Source: Phallusia mammillata (Eukaryota > Chordata > Ascidiacea > Phlebobranchia > Ascidiidae). Taken from it: a stretch of DNA of 64,000 nt. Under the pieces are notes generated by a model, which was given only the letters and a program-made list of their open reading frames with translations, ran no database searches and was not told the DNA's origin. The DNA is taken from NCBI GenBank assembly GCA_003260075.1, contig QLIY01000243.1, positions 62,001 to 126,000 of the forward strand, read 5' to 3'. The translations under genes were made by a program, and so were the position numbers. Below, piece after piece: positions 62,956 through 64,000 of the stretch. Each line of letters opens with the position of its first letter. Position 1 is the first letter of the stretch.

Positions 62956-64000
62956 CTTTCAACAGCATAAAGGCGACAATCAGTGAAATTATAAAATAAA
63001 CGTTAATTTTGTGGTAGATCTTTAGAAATGTAGCCATTGTTAGTCGTTGTTTAAAAATTGCGAGATTTAGTTCCATACAAATCGGATAAAAAAAAACGAA
63101 TCAAGTGCTGTATATTAGTGTTTTTTTTTTGAATGATTGCAATTTGATAGTACCATTATGGGAAAATGGTGCATGTCTAAGCTTGTCAGGTCATTNTTAA
63201 TCGAAGTATTCTGTGATCTGGAATATTCCATTAACCGGGATTTTCAATTATCTGGTCTGGAACATGCTGTCATCCAGTTTATTGAACTAGCTTAAAGTTT
63301 TATCAACTCGACTATATGCGATAAAGGGTATATTCTACAACCTGGGAATTGAGTTCTTGAGTTCCAGCAGCCTGTGCAGCACTGAGATTTTTTGTTACTT
63401 TGTCGTTGTCGAGTATTTTATTTTTGTACTGTTTATTTTTTTGACACGATTAAGGCCCAACTTGTTGCAGAAAACGCCAGTTTTCAATTCTTCGAAACCA
63501 ACATGCCGCAGCACTGATGTAGTTGTACACGATGCTAGTGTAACCGAAGATACCGTTAAGCTATATTTATTTATGGCCAGGTACACCGTTACAACAGCCG
63601 GCGAAATACAGCGGCTCTGCTTGTTATAGCAAAGATCTCGTTAAAATAATAAGATTACGAGTCCCAAAGTGTTTTGGTGCGGTCAGTACACAACCGACAA
63701 TTTTACATTTCTTGTAACATTTGCAAAGGCGTACTTTCATGTATCTGCCTTTCTTTTGTGTCTTAATTATCGCAATAAAAAAAACATTTGCAAAGGCTAT
63801 CAAGACATTTTTATGGAACGTTAAAAGAATGTGCTTAAGTTGGCAAGAATTCAATTTGAGCGCAAAGGATGCCGAGTTGATGTGTTTTAAAACAATACTG
63901 TTGAATTTCCGCAAAGAAACATGATCAGACAAAAAAGAATTATTATTTTTTAGTTTGGCGCTAGGTGGGGCTATAACCAACTTCTTTGTTTTTGTTCGAA
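62956..64000. other. Right edge of window
   Basis: Ambiguous base at 63196 and stray minisatellite units near 63220. Apart from the exon candidate at 63472 nothing is recognised. Confidence 0.5.
63472..63581 (+). CDS. Isolated exon candidate of an unknown gene
   Basis: A good acceptor (CTTGTTGCAG) ends at 63471 and a donor (GGCCAG|GTACACC) follows 63581. Between them one frame is open and reads KTPVFNSSKPTCRS and VVVHDASVTEDTVKLYL. No partner exon is identified and no family recognised. It could be an exon of a gene that extends past the window. Confidence 0.3.

Overview
The window looks like nuclear DNA of an invertebrate chordate, most likely a tunicate of the Ciona type. This is inference: the DNA is AT-rich, genes are split into many small exons with GT-AG introns, orthologues of chordate genes are clear (CNIH4, WDR26), bare splice acceptors lie just upstream of several start codons (as expected for spliced-leader trans-splicing), and hAT-type MITEs are abundant. 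No bacterial or phage features are present.

Layout. Positions 287-40207 hold a tandem array of four paralogous plus-strand genes, here called A-D. The full architecture is signal peptide, three pentraxin-like domains (three exons each), one EGF domain, a 30-nt proline hinge exon, a 10-cysteine ZP module, a dibasic (furin-type) site, one transmembrane helix and a short tail. Gene A (287-6603) has lost its 5' end to the window edge. Gene B (12413-21851) has the complete layout. Gene C (24771-29597) has one pentraxin domain and no EGF. Gene D (33926-40207) has no pentraxin domain and no EGF. All module borders are phase-1 introns, so modules can drop out without a frameshift. Genes B, C and D each carry a reading-frame break at a poly-G or poly-C run inside an exon; these may be assembly artefacts.

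Positions 41660-43927 (minus) encode a secreted chymotrypsin-fold serine protease. Next are CNIH4 (45036-46026, plus) and WDR26 (48072-55097, minus), tail to tail as in human. From 56.5 kb to the end the DNA is mostly repetitive: nested hAT-like elements, one of them carrying a P-element-type transposase fragment, a 17-bp minisatellite of about 1 kb, and a TA-flanked inverted-repeat element.

Poly-G/poly-C runs recur. Many separate two nearly identical copies of the same sequence, as if two haplotypes had been placed in series, and others replace part of an exon. Gene models that cross them should be read with caution.

Functionally, the ZP/pentraxin genes encode predicted cell-surface, polymerisation-competent proteins whose variable parts are calcium-lectin-like. 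Their biological role is unknown to me; recognition at the egg coat or in immunity is a guess from the domains.
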